Shown here in pieces: positions 1-5,513 of a DNA stretch of 8,195 bases. The stretch's first letter is position 1, and every line of letters begins with the position of its first letter. The position numbers and the translations under genes were made by a program. The stretch is from Pseudomonadota bacterium. Lineage in GTDB: Bacteria; Pseudomonadota; Alphaproteobacteria; UBA1280; UBA12223. Under the pieces are notes generated by a model. It saw only the letters and a list, made by a program, of their open reading frames with translations, was not told where the DNA came from and did not search any database. The stretch covers positions 1 through 8,195 of the forward strand of contig PTJW01000040.1 in NCBI GenBank assembly GCA_002937495.1, given 5' to 3'.

Positions 1-653
1 ATATAGTTAAATTCTGGGTAAACTTCTATATAAACTGTTGCTGAAGTTGCAGATTGTCTCATTCTTATTTTACCTAAGCCTGGGCCATCTGAATTATCAA
101 TATATTCATCTAATTTCTTATATTCCTCTACTAGCATCAAGCCATCTTCATAAGCACTGTCTGATGGATTTAGTGTATCTGATAATACCAAATAAATATA
201 ACAATTATTTACATTACATGATACAGCATTAACTGCTGTTGCTGCAGGCCCGCCCCATGTAGCGTTTGAATACCTGTAAGAAAAGAACTCGTCAGCTCTA
301 GTACCACCACCAGAATAACCAAATAATTTAAAGTTAAAGCTTGAAAGCGCTCCACTCTCACCAAAGTATGGACCGCTCCAACCTGGATAACCAGCTTGGT
401 TAGAAATTAAGTTTGATAAGTAAACTTGGTTTGTAAGTAAAGATCCTGTATCAGGAATAAAATGACTTGTATCATCTACATATCGCTCAATAGCTTTTTC
501 TAAATTATTAAGGGTTGTTACTTTTTGTAGTAAACTTACTTCTTCAAAATGCTCATATATAATTTTTATAGAAATAATCGACAATGTCGCAAATATTATA
601 AGTGCGATTCTAGCATCTAGCCCAAACATTGCTCCTTTTTTACAAAACTTCAT
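1..653 (-). CDS. Pilin/GspG-like membrane-anchored protein, 3' end cut by window edge
   Basis: The minus-strand frame is open from the ATG at 653 to the window edge, giving 217 codons with no stop. The paralog at 747-1349 ends only a few residues past the matching point, so little is probably missing. An AAGGG ribosome site lies 7 nt before the ATG. A second Met (residue 9) has an SD-like GGAG only about 2 nt away, too close to be preferred. Residues 1-9 are basic, followed by FGLDARIAL and one hydrophobic helix (about 16-33), then a globular part with GWSGPYFG (91-98), WGGP (133-136) and a C-x4-C pair (C146, C151) running into YIYL. One N-terminal helix plus a DT...GW-GPY core resembles type II secretion pseudopilins of the GspG kind. 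However, the classical prepilin motif G/FTLIE is absent, with FGLDAR in its place. A role in a secretion or pilus-like structure is inferred; the exact function is unknown. Confidence 0.8.
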   Translation of the reverse strand, partial: MKFCKKGAMFGLDARIALIIFATLSIISIKIIYEHFEEVSLLQKVTTLNNLEKAIERYVDDTSHFIPDTGSLLTNQVYLSNLISNQAGYPGWSGPYFGESGALSSFNFKLFGYSGGGTRADEFFSYRYSNATWGGPAATAVNAVSCNVNNCYIYLVLSDTLNPSDSAYEDGLMLVEEYKKLDEYIDNSDGPGLGKIRMRQSATSATVYIEVYPEFNY

Positions 654-689
654 TTTTTGACCCTTAGTTAATTTACCTTATATAATTAA

Positions 690-719
690 AATATATGATA
701 TTTATGTTAAAATCAACAA
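690..719 (-). promoter_or_regulatory. Possible promoter of the 653-1 pilin-like gene
   Basis: On the minus strand TTGTTG (719-714) is followed after 18 nt by TATATT (695-690), about 37 nt before the ATG at 653. It overlaps the tail of the upstream terminator. The region is very AT-rich, so other hexamer choices are possible. Confidence 0.4.
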
Positions 720-742
720 GAAACCTCCTAACATGGAGGTTT
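708..742 (-). terminator. Rho-independent terminator of the 1349-747 gene
   Basis: AAACCTCC and GGAGGTTT form a perfect 8-bp stem (721-728 with 735-742) around a 6-nt loop. On the minus strand it is followed by a U-rich tail, CTTGTTGATTTT. It starts 4 nt after the TAA at 749-747. It separates the two pilin-like paralogs into different transcription units. Confidence 0.8.
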
Positions 743-746
743 AATC

Positions 747-1349
747 TTAAGAATTAATTGTATTGTATTCAGGCATTACCTGATAATAAAAATGAACATG
801 GTCAAAATCTATAACTTTACGAACTTTACCATCATGAGTACCTGCATGTTTATCAATGTTTTTTTCAAACTGAGAATATAGATTTTCTAACTTTTCGGCT
901 TTTTCACTACCGCGCTCTGCTTTTGTATGTAAGTAAATATAACAGTCTTTAAGACTACAACGAAGCGGGCCAATGCCCCACGACTCTTTTCTATATCTTA
1001 AAGCTGAAAAATCATCACTAAAGCCACCTAAATCAATTGATATTCTATGTCTTTGAGTAGAATTATAACCATAATATGGACCATTCCAACCGCCAATATT
1101 TTTACGATTAAGGAAAACATCTCCAATATTTACTTTATTTTTATCTGAAATACTCAAAAAGTTACCCGTATCAAACATGTAATTTTCGATTGCTCTTTGA
1201 ATGTTTTCGACATTATCTACAGAATAAGTTTCTACACCATTCTGTATATTATATGTTAGGCCTGAACCAACAACAAATGATGAAACACCAATCATATACC
1301 ATGCTGTGTTAGAATCAAGCTTTGGTATACTTAACCTATTTAATGACAT
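747..1349 (-). CDS. Pilin/GspG-like membrane-anchored protein, paralog of the 653-1 gene
   Basis: A 200-residue protein with a polar N-terminus (1-14), one hydrophobic segment (about 16-33) and a globular C-terminal part. It aligns without gaps to the neighbouring 653-1 product over 51 residues (L11-T61 here, L12-T62 there). It also shares GWNGPYYG (87-94), WGIGP (124-128), a C-x4-C pair (C131, C136) followed by YIYL, and a C-terminal G-x-V-R...MPEY segment. The tandem pair therefore looks like a gene duplication. The GW-GPY core and single N-terminal helix recall GspG-type pseudopilins, but there is no prepilin peptidase site: the region reads IPKLDSNTAW. It lies where frr often follows pyrH. 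The ribosome site is weak (GAAG, about 8 nt before the ATG). Attachment to the inner membrane facing the periplasm is inferred. It could equally be an uncharacterised lineage-specific surface protein. Confidence 0.8.
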   Translation of the reverse strand: MSLNRLSIPKLDSNTAWYMIGVSSFVVGSGLTYNIQNGVETYSVDNVENIQRAIENYMFDTGNFLSISDKNKVNIGDVFLNRKNIGGWNGPYYGYNSTQRHRISIDLGGFSDDFSALRYRKESWGIGPLRCSLKDCYIYLHTKAERGSEKAEKLENLYSQFEKNIDKHAGTHDGKVRKVIDFDHVHFYYQVMPEYNTINS

Positions 1350-1383
1350 ATAGCGTTCTTCTTTTTATTATTTTTATTTTGAA

Positions 1384-1409
1384 GGCCTAGCAGCTAACGC
1401 CACTAGGCC
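1384..1409 (-). promoter_or_regulatory. Leader hairpin upstream of the 1349-747 gene
   Basis: GGCCTAG (1384-1390) and CTAGGCC (1403-1409) form a perfect 7-bp GC-rich stem with a 12-nt loop, standing out in very AT-rich surroundings. No U-run follows on the minus strand (TTCAAAATAAAA), so it does not look like a simple terminator. If the promoter at 1428-1457 is right, the transcript would begin about 12 nt before this stem. Confidence 0.6.
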
Positions 1410-1427
1410 AATGCTACTAATACTACT

Positions 1428-1457
1428 ATATTAGTATAATCTAATATTTTTTTGCAA
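1428..1457 (-). promoter_or_regulatory. Likely promoter of the 1349-747 gene
   Basis: Minus-strand TTGCAA (1457-1452), an 18-nt spacer and TAATAT (1433-1428). The -35 sits in the near-palindrome TTGCA-A-TGCAA (1452-1462). The pyrH promoter uses the same TTGCAA hexamer. The predicted start at about 1421 gives a leader of about 70 nt. Confidence 0.5.
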
Positions 1458-1472
1458 TGCAACAATAAACCG

Positions 1473-1500
1473 TAAAAAAAAGGGACTTTTTTCAGACCTT
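1473..1500 (-). terminator. Probable terminator after pyrH
   Basis: On the minus strand an imperfect stem (AAGGTCT pairing with AGTCCC, one internal mismatch) is followed directly by eight U. It lies about 100 nt past the pyrH stop and just before the promoter of the next gene. The U-run and position support it; the stem is weak. Confidence 0.4.
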
Positions 1501-1602
1501 CTTTTATTATCAAAAACTTAGCTAACCACCATTTTACTTTGCTATTTTTAATTAGAATGTACGCTTTTCTAATCTAAGATAAAATTATAGCAATCCCTGG
1601 TT

Positions 1603-2328
1603 TTAGTATACTATTGTTGTTCTTGTTTTATTTGTTAAGGCTTCAATTAAACCATTCTCATTTGCCATACTTGCAACCATAATTGGTAGCGAATTATCAC
1701 GACATAATGAAATAGCAGAACCATCCATAACTTTTAAATCTTTTATTAATACATCTTGGTAGCTAATTGTATCAAAATGCTCGGCATCTTCAAACTTTTT
1801 AGGATCTTTATTATAAATACCATCTACCTTTGTAGCTTTAACTAACATGTCGCAATTTAACTCCACAGCTCTTAATGCAGCTGCTGTATCTGTTGTAAAG
1901 TATGGATTACCTGTACCTGCTACAAAAATAACTACACGGCCTTTTTGCATGTGTCTTAATGCTCTACCTCTAATATAAGGTTCAGCAACTTCATTCATTT
2001 TAATAGCTGTTTGAACCCTAGTTTCTACACCTGCTTTATATAATGCATTCTGTAAAGCTAAGCCATTCATACAAGTTGCAAGCATACCCATATAGTCAGC
2101 ATCAGCTCTATCTAAACCTTCTGCAGAACCAGAAACACCTCTAAAAATATTACCACCACCAATAACTAATGCAACTTGGTAACCTTCATCAACCACTTTT
2201 TTAATTTCTTCACTAAAAATTTCTAAAGTTTTAGTATCAATACCAAACTCTTTATCTCCTAAAAGCATTTCCCCTGAAAGCTTAATTAAAATTCTTTTTG
2301 ATTTATCTAAAATTTGCGACTTATCCAT
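1603..2328 (-). CDS. pyrH: UMP kinase (uridylate kinase)
   Basis: Bacterial UMP kinase of the amino-acid kinase fold. It phosphorylates UMP to UDP with ATP in the cytoplasm, an essential step of pyrimidine nucleotide synthesis, and in bacteria is normally a hexamer under GTP/UTP allosteric control. The 241-residue length is typical. Visible signatures are KLSGE (16-20) near the N-terminus, the glycine loop GGGN (57-60) with R63-G64, the DRADADYMG segment (73-81), GTGNPYFTTDTAA (138-150) at the UMP site, and KATKVDGIYN (164-173) at the nucleotide site. The start has AAGGA 9 nt upstream. Unlike the common rpsB-tsf-pyrH-frr order, it is about 3.2 kb from tsf and has its own promoter, and no frr follows. 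A terminator immediately upstream isolates it from the GGDEF gene. Confidence 0.97.
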   Translation of the reverse strand: MDKSQILDKSKRILIKLSGEMLLGDKEFGIDTKTLEIFSEEIKKVVDEGYQVALVIGGGNIFRGVSGSAEGLDRADADYMGMLATCMNGLALQNALYKAGVETRVQTAIKMNEVAEPYIRGRALRHMQKGRVVIFVAGTGNPYFTTDTAAALRAVELNCDMLVKATKVDGIYNKDPKKFEDAEHFDTISYQDVLIKDLKVMDGSAISLCRDNSLPIMVASMANENGLIEALTNKTRTTIVY

Positions 2329-2364
2329 TTTTTACGATCCTTTATAATGGTTAATATTTTATCT

Positions 2365-2393
2365 ATTTTAATATATCAATATATATTTTGCAA
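2365..2393 (-). promoter_or_regulatory. Promoter of pyrH
   Basis: Minus-strand TTGCAA (2393-2388), a 17-nt spacer and TAAAAT (2370-2365), with a predicted leader of about 30 nt carrying the AAGGA ribosome site. It begins right at the end of the U-tail of the preceding terminator, so pyrH seems to be transcribed independently here. Confidence 0.6.
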
Positions 2394-2424
2394 TAAACAA
2401 AAAAAGAAAAGCCATAAAGGCTTA
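2394..2424 (-). terminator. Rho-independent terminator of the EamA-GGDEF gene
   Basis: AAGCC (2409-2413) pairs with GGCTT (2419-2423) around a 5-nt loop. The minus-strand RNA continues with TTCTTTTTTTG. The stem includes the TAA stop at 2424-2422. It is short (5 bp) but has a good U-tail. Confidence 0.65.
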
Positions 2425-4080
2425 TCTTTCGTTTGATTCTTTTAAATCTAACATAATTTTATCTGCTAGCTCTAAAAGTTCTTCTGTGTTTAAGTTTTTA
2501 TAGTCTTTTGATTTAACATAACCTATAGATGCTGAAACAGAAATCACCATATTTACACATTCAACTGTAAAAAATTCTTCAATTTTTTTATGAAGTTTGC
2601 TTGTAAAATCAACCAAGTCTAAATCTTTTTGTAAAATAACTACAAACTCATCACCACCAAGCCTTGATACAATTTTTATATTTTTATGTAAAGATGAAAG
2701 CCTTTGCGCAATAATTTGTAAAGCCTCGTCACCTGCCTGATGGCCATAATTATCATTAATTGGCTTAAACTTATTTAAATCAATATAAAATAAAGTAAAA
2801 TCTTTATTTTTTGACTTTAATAAATCAAGCTGCTGCATTAAGCCAGATCTATTTAATATTCCAGTTAAACTATCTTTAACAGAAATTTCTGTTCTATATG
2901 CTCTAGAAACTTTATCAAAGAACTCTTTTTTTAACGCTACATTTTCAGTCTCTAAAACTGCTTTTAAAACTTTCTCTGGTAGTTTTAACTCTTTTGATGT
3001 TTTAGTTAGATCTTTATTAAAATAAGTTAATGATTTTTCAATAACATCTTTAGAATCTTCCACTAACTGTAAATCTGATATTGTATGAGATACATACTCA
3101 TTAACATCATCTGCAATTTGCTTTTTGGCTTTTGAAAAAGCAATAATTAAACCACCTAATGTTAAAATAGATGTTGCTATTAAATCATTTTGAGAAAAGT
3201 CTTTTAATGATAAACCTGTATATTGAGAAGTTGACCACTCCCAAAAAAGAGTAGCAAATGGCCCTAACGCACCTAAAGCTAAATAATTTTCAGCCTTTAT
3301 TTTACTTGCAGCAGTAAATTCTACTAATCTAATAGGTGCAAAAATAACAATACCAGCAAAAAGACCAATAAAAATACTAGCAGGGTTTGTAAACTCTCTT
3401 AAATCTGGAATAATATTAGATACATTTGTTCCTGTTGAGTATTCAATCAAGCTAAATAAAAATGAAACAACTAAAAACATTGATGAAACAACAAACATTA
3501 TATAACCAACTACTCTAATTTTATCTTTTGTTGTTCTGTTATTTTCAGCATAATTATAAGTTTTATGGCTTTCTGCAATTAATGTTCTAATAGCTTGTAA
3601 AAAGGCAAATATAATTACCAAAATAGATAAATAAGCTTTAACTTGTGTAGGAGCATTATAGCAAACAATTACAATACCCATTAAAACCAATAATATCCCT
3701 AAAATTTGAACCAAACTTTGCTTTCTTGCTAAAAATACCCAACTTAAAAAAGCACTAGCAACAATACTAGATCTTTGAACTAAAGTTACCTCTGTAGCTG
3801 TTGCATAAGAAAATATATTAAAACTACAAATAAATGCTATTATTAATAATAAACCATATGACCAAGTTTCAATACTTCTTAGCGTTTCTCTTCCTAAGTC
3901 TCCTGAACCAGAGTATAATAATAAAGAAAATGAGCTACCAATAAATACACAGCAAGTATATATGATAGCATTAGCACCTAAAACTTTTGCAGCAACACCT
4001 GCAATAATACTTGCTATACTCCATAAAACAACAACTGAGAATATAGAAATACCCCATACTTTAACCATTTCTCTATTCAT
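2422..4080 (-). CDS. EamA/DMT-like membrane protein fused to a GGDEF diguanylate cyclase domain
   Basis: A 552-residue protein. Residues about 8-315 hold some ten hydrophobic helices in two similar halves. The segments about 104-141 and 266-315 have the EamA pattern: an A/S-rich helix, a short polar loop, then an L/I-G-x-L helix. A polar, partly helical linker (316-402) leads to a GGDEF domain (403-552): DSLTG at 403-407, the metal-binding IDLNKFK at 433-439, NDNYGH (442-447) and an intact RLGGDEF (473-479), so it should make c-di-GMP from GTP. The usual RxxD inhibitory site five residues before GGDEF reads KNIK, so product inhibition through that site is not expected. I chose the ATG at 4080 because GGAGG lies 9 nt before it and it overlaps the TAA of the small membrane gene; an ATG at 4137 would add 19 residues. 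The DMT part may sense or move a small molecule that sets cyclase output (inference). Confidence 0.9.
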   Translation of the reverse strand: MNREMVKVWGISIFSVVVLWSIASIIAGVAAKVLGANAIIYTCCVFIGSSFSLLLYSGSGDLGRETLRSIETWSYGLLLIIAFICSFNIFSYATATEVTLVQRSSIVASAFLSWVFLARKQSLVQILGILLVLMGIVIVCYNAPTQVKAYLSILVIIFAFLQAIRTLIAESHKTYNYAENNRTTKDKIRVVGYIMFVVSSMFLVVSFLFSLIEYSTGTNVSNIIPDLREFTNPASIFIGLFAGIVIFAPIRLVEFTAASKIKAENYLALGALGPFATLFWEWSTSQYTGLSLKDFSQNDLIATSILTLGGLIIAFSKAKKQIADDVNEYVSHTISDLQLVEDSKDVIEKSLTYFNKDLTKTSKELKLPEKVLKAVLETENVALKKEFFDKVSRAYRTEISVKDSLTGILNRSGLMQQLDLLKSKNKDFTLFYIDLNKFKPINDNYGHQAGDEALQIIAQRLSSLHKNIKIVSRLGGDEFVVILQKDLDLVDFTSKLHKKIEEFFTVECVNMVISVSASIGYVKSKDYKNLNTEELLELADKIMLDLKESNER

Positions 4081-4304
4081 TATTGATATCCTCCAAATAG
4101 TGCAAGGCAAGACAATAATAAAATCATAAATACACATGCACCTAAAGTATAATAATAAGTTTTATCTTGAGATTTTACTTCTTTAATTTTTACTCTTTCT
4201 GATGCTCTTTGTTCTTTTTTTAATAATCCATTCAGATTTTTTGTTTTGAATAACTCATCTTTACTTCGTGTAGAGTTTTTTCGTTTATTTGGAAAAGCTT
4301 TCAT
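4080..4304 (-). CDS. Small single-pass membrane protein, translationally coupled to the GGDEF gene
   Basis: A 74-residue protein. Residues 1-50 are strongly basic and polar, followed by one hydrophobic helix (about 52-70) and a short FGGYQ tail, so it should sit in the inner membrane with its basic part in the cytoplasm. AGGGAG lies 6 nt before the ATG, and a near-consensus promoter precedes it. Its TAA overlaps the ATG of the EamA-GGDEF gene (TAATG), and the GGAGG of that gene lies inside its last codons. The two are therefore probably made together. I do not recognise the family. A partner or regulator of the membrane cyclase is an inference from coupling alone. Confidence 0.75.
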   Translation of the reverse strand: MKAFPNKRKNSTRSKDELFKTKNLNGLLKKEQRASERVKIKEVKSQDKTYYYTLGACVFMILLLSCLALFGGYQ

Positions 4305-4332
4305 TTATATCTCCCTATATATTCTATCTATT

Positions 4333-4361
4333 AGTGTAAACACAAAAAACTAATTCGTCAA
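4333..4361 (-). promoter_or_regulatory. Promoter of the small membrane protein/GGDEF operon
   Basis: Minus-strand TTGACG (4361-4356), a 17-nt spacer and TACACT (4338-4333), close to the sigma-70 consensus. The predicted leader is about 22 nt with AGGGAG before the ATG at 4304. Confidence 0.75.
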
Positions 4362-4363
4362 GA

Positions 4364-4397
4364 TACAAATTTAAAGACCACCGCTGTTGCGGTGGTC
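4364..4397 (-). terminator. Rho-independent terminator of the 4728-4396 gene
   Basis: GACCACCGC (4376-4384) and GCGGTGGTC (4389-4397) form a perfect 9-bp GC-rich stem with a 4-nt loop, followed on the minus strand by TTTAAATTTG. The TGA stop (4398-4396) lies partly in the stem. Confidence 0.85.
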
Positions 4398-4728
4398 AGA
4401 TAGCTATAGGCTCCTTTACCTTAATACTTTTTAAGGCTTGTAGCCTGGTTCGAAATTGTGATTCAGAAACTGGAAACTCTATTACTAAGTTTCCCTTTTT
4501 AGACCAATGGCTTTCTTGTCTTTCATAACCAAGATGAGAAATTTTCATTAAGTCTCGTTTCTGCAGATTTGACTTTGCGACAACAACAATTCCATTTCGT
4601 TTAGAAGTTGCAGTTTGCAACATTTCTATAACACGAGATAGAATTTTCATATTCTTCGAAAAGTCCGGGTCTGTTTGCCCTACTAAGTAAATATCGTTAA
4701 GGAAGAATTGTGACTTTTGAGTAAACAT
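4396..4728 (-). CDS. Small protein of unknown function, likely paralog of the 5351-4950 product
   Basis: A 110-residue soluble protein with no signal peptide or membrane helix; I do not recognise the family. AAGGAG lies 6 nt before the ATG, supporting the start. It resembles the 5351-4950 product in three aligned blocks: ILSRVIEML (29-37), GYER (67-70) and a C-terminal V-S-E-S-Q-F-R-T-R-L-Q-A-L run (87-99) matching VTKEQVKKRIEEL there. The predicted pattern is an alpha helix, beta strands around IVVVA (47-51), then a strand and a charged helix. It is a monocistronic unit ending in a strong terminator. The duplicate copies next to the translation operon suggest a lineage-specific family; function cannot be given. 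Confidence 0.75.
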   Translation of the reverse strand: MFTQKSQFFLNDIYLVGQTDPDFSKNMKILSRVIEMLQTATSKRNGIVVVAKSNLQKRDLMKISHLGYERQESHWSKKGNLVIEFPVSESQFRTRLQALKSIKVKEPIAI

Positions 4729-4741
4729 AATCAGCTCCTTA

Positions 4742-4755
4742 GAGATATTTATCTC
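4742..4755 (-). promoter_or_regulatory. Inverted repeat just upstream of the 4728-4396 ribosome site
   Basis: GAGATA-TT-TATCTC is a perfect 6-bp inverted repeat ending about 3 nt before the AAGGAG ribosome site. It could be an operator or a small 5' mRNA hairpin. The 2-nt spacer is too short for a full RNA stem, so the innermost pair would open. Confidence 0.4.
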
Positions 4756-4760
4756 ATTGC

Positions 4761-4788
4761 TTTATAAAAAAAGGTAAGTATTTCTTAA
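4761..4788 (-). promoter_or_regulatory. Possible promoter of the 4728-4396 gene
   Basis: Minus-strand TTAAGA (4788-4783), a 16-nt spacer and TATAAA (4766-4761). The -10 is good and the -35 weak. The predicted start is close to the inverted repeat at 4742-4755. Confidence 0.4.
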
Positions 4789-4805
4789 TTATTTATAATC
4801 AATGA

Positions 4806-4819
4806 TTTAAGCTTTAAGC
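4806..4819. repeat. Tandem 7-bp repeat TTTAAGC x2
   Basis: Two adjacent copies of TTTAAGC (4806-4812 and 4813-4819) lie in the intergenic region upstream of the 4728-4396 gene, about 20 nt beyond its suggested -35. This could be a tandem regulator site or chance in AT-rich DNA. Confidence 0.4.
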
Positions 4820-4850
4820 TGACAAAAAACAACCTAACGGTGTATAAAGT

Positions 4851-4878
4851 AAAAAAAAAGCCCATAAACATAGGCTTT
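4851..4878 (-). terminator. Second terminator after the 5351-4950 gene
   Basis: On the minus strand AAAGCCUAU pairs with AUGGGCUUU (9 bp including one U-G wobble) around GUUU, followed by a long U-run (plus-strand A-run 4851-4859). It sits about 20 nt beyond the first terminator and backs it up. Confidence 0.8.
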
Positions 4879-4889
4879 AAAGTAGTCAG

Positions 4890-4926
4890 GAAAATAAAAA
4901 GGACCTACAAAAAATTGTAGGCCTTT
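4890..4926 (-). terminator. First terminator after the 5351-4950 gene
   Basis: A 12-bp stem with one bulged base (AAAGG and CCTACAA, 4898-4910, with TTGTAGGCCTTT, 4915-4926) and a 4-nt loop, followed on the minus strand by a U-rich tail. It lies 24 nt after the stop codon. Confidence 0.8.
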
Positions 4927-4949
4927 ATTAAGATATTTATTTTTAAGAA

Positions 4950-5351
4950 TTAAGCAGTTTGTGACTGCTTGTTAAGCTGAACACTGTACACATTCAACTC
5001 TTCTATTCGTTTTTTCACTTGCTCTTTAGTAACTAAAATACTAAGAGAAAGCGTATTGCCGACTTGCATTGTTTTACCAAGAACTGCAATTTTCTTTAAA
5101 TTCTCGACACGCTCATAGCCGCTAGCTTTTAAGATAATTCCATTACCAGTTTCTTCGACAAGCAAAGTGGAACTTGGCTGACTTTCGGCAAGTTTTACCA
5201 AATTTGACAAAATCATCAAACGGCTTCTTACATTATACATGCCATACTTTTTAACGACTTCTTCAATTGGTTTAAAGAAGTGATCATTATCAACCATCTT
5301 TGTAGATGATGGTCTTCTGGTTCGTGATTTACGGTCTCTATTATAGCCCAT
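4950..5351 (-). CDS. Small basic protein of unknown function, likely paralog of the 4728-4396 product
   Basis: A 133-residue cytoplasmic-type protein with an Arg/Lys/Ser-rich N-terminus (1-18), unlike its shorter neighbour, and no membrane segment. AGGAG lies 6 nt before the ATG. Blocks shared with the 4728-4396 product are ILSNLVKLAE (47-56), GYER (78-81) and VTKEQVKKRIEEL (107-119). The basic, disordered-looking N-terminus could contact nucleic acid, and the gene lies directly after rpsB-tsf, but these are weak hints only; I do not recognise the family. It has a near-consensus promoter and two consecutive terminators, so it is a self-contained unit. The promoter carries an inverted repeat that may be an operator. 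Confidence 0.8.
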   Translation of the reverse strand: MGYNRDRKSRTRRPSSTKMVDNDHFFKPIEEVVKKYGMYNVRSRLMILSNLVKLAESQPSSTLLVEETGNGIILKASGYERVENLKKIAVLGKTMQVGNTLSLSILVTKEQVKKRIEELNVYSVQLNKQSQTA

Positions 5352-5382
5352 AAATTTCTCCTAACGTTATAATGGAGTTCAT

Positions 5383-5411
5383 AATATAATTATTGATTAG
5401 TAAAAAATCAA
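5383..5411 (-). promoter_or_regulatory. Promoter of the 5351-4950 gene
   Basis: Minus-strand TTGATT (5411-5406), a 17-nt spacer and TATATT (5388-5383). The leader is about 25 nt; its first bases include CTCC, able to pair with the GGAG of the ribosome site (5361-5358). Confidence 0.7.
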
Positions 5412-5413
5412 TA
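5391..5413. repeat. Inverted repeat over the -35 and spacer of the 5351-4950 promoter
   Basis: TATTGATT (5391-5398) and AATCAATA (5406-5413) form a perfect 8-bp inverted repeat with a 7-nt centre, covering the -35 element and part of the spacer. The position would suit a repressor operator. AT-rich composition lowers its significance. Confidence 0.5.
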
Positions 5414-5436
5414 GTCAGAAATATATTAGTGTTAAC

Positions 5437-5475
5437 AAACAAAAAAGAGCCTATCAAAATGATAGACTCTTTTTT
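5437..5475 (-). terminator. Rho-independent terminator of the rpsB-tsf operon
   Basis: A 15-bp stem (5441-5455 with 5461-5475, 5-nt loop) followed by a U-run on the minus strand. The one non-Watson-Crick position (C5450/A5466 on the plus strand) becomes a G-U wobble only in minus-strand RNA, matching the direction of tsf. It lies 38 nt after the tsf stop. Confidence 0.9.
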
Positions 5476-5513
5476 ATTATAATAACTTAATAATTTACTA
5501 AATAAATTAGCAA

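Noticed and set aside
38..232. Plus-strand open frame of 64 codons
   Set aside because: It lies wholly opposite the pilin-like gene 653-1, whose coding frame is supported by homology to its paralog; there is no ribosome site or recognisable protein.
4078..4137. Upstream ATG at 4137 as start of the EamA-GGDEF gene
   Set aside because: The ATG at 4080 has GGAGG 9 nt upstream and a TAATG overlap with the small gene; the extra 19 residues would be read in a second frame across that gene's membrane helix.
4780..4819. CtrA-like sites (TTAA-type half sites) upstream of the 4728-4396 gene
   Set aside because: The TTAA copies in the tandem TTTAAGC repeat are 3 nt apart rather than 7, and the N7 pair nearby is imperfect; TTAA is common in such AT-rich DNA.
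4797..5412. AATCAAT shared by the upstream regions of the two small paralogs
   Set aside because: A 7-bp AT-rich match in two AT-rich intergenic regions is easily chance; no longer shared block was seen.
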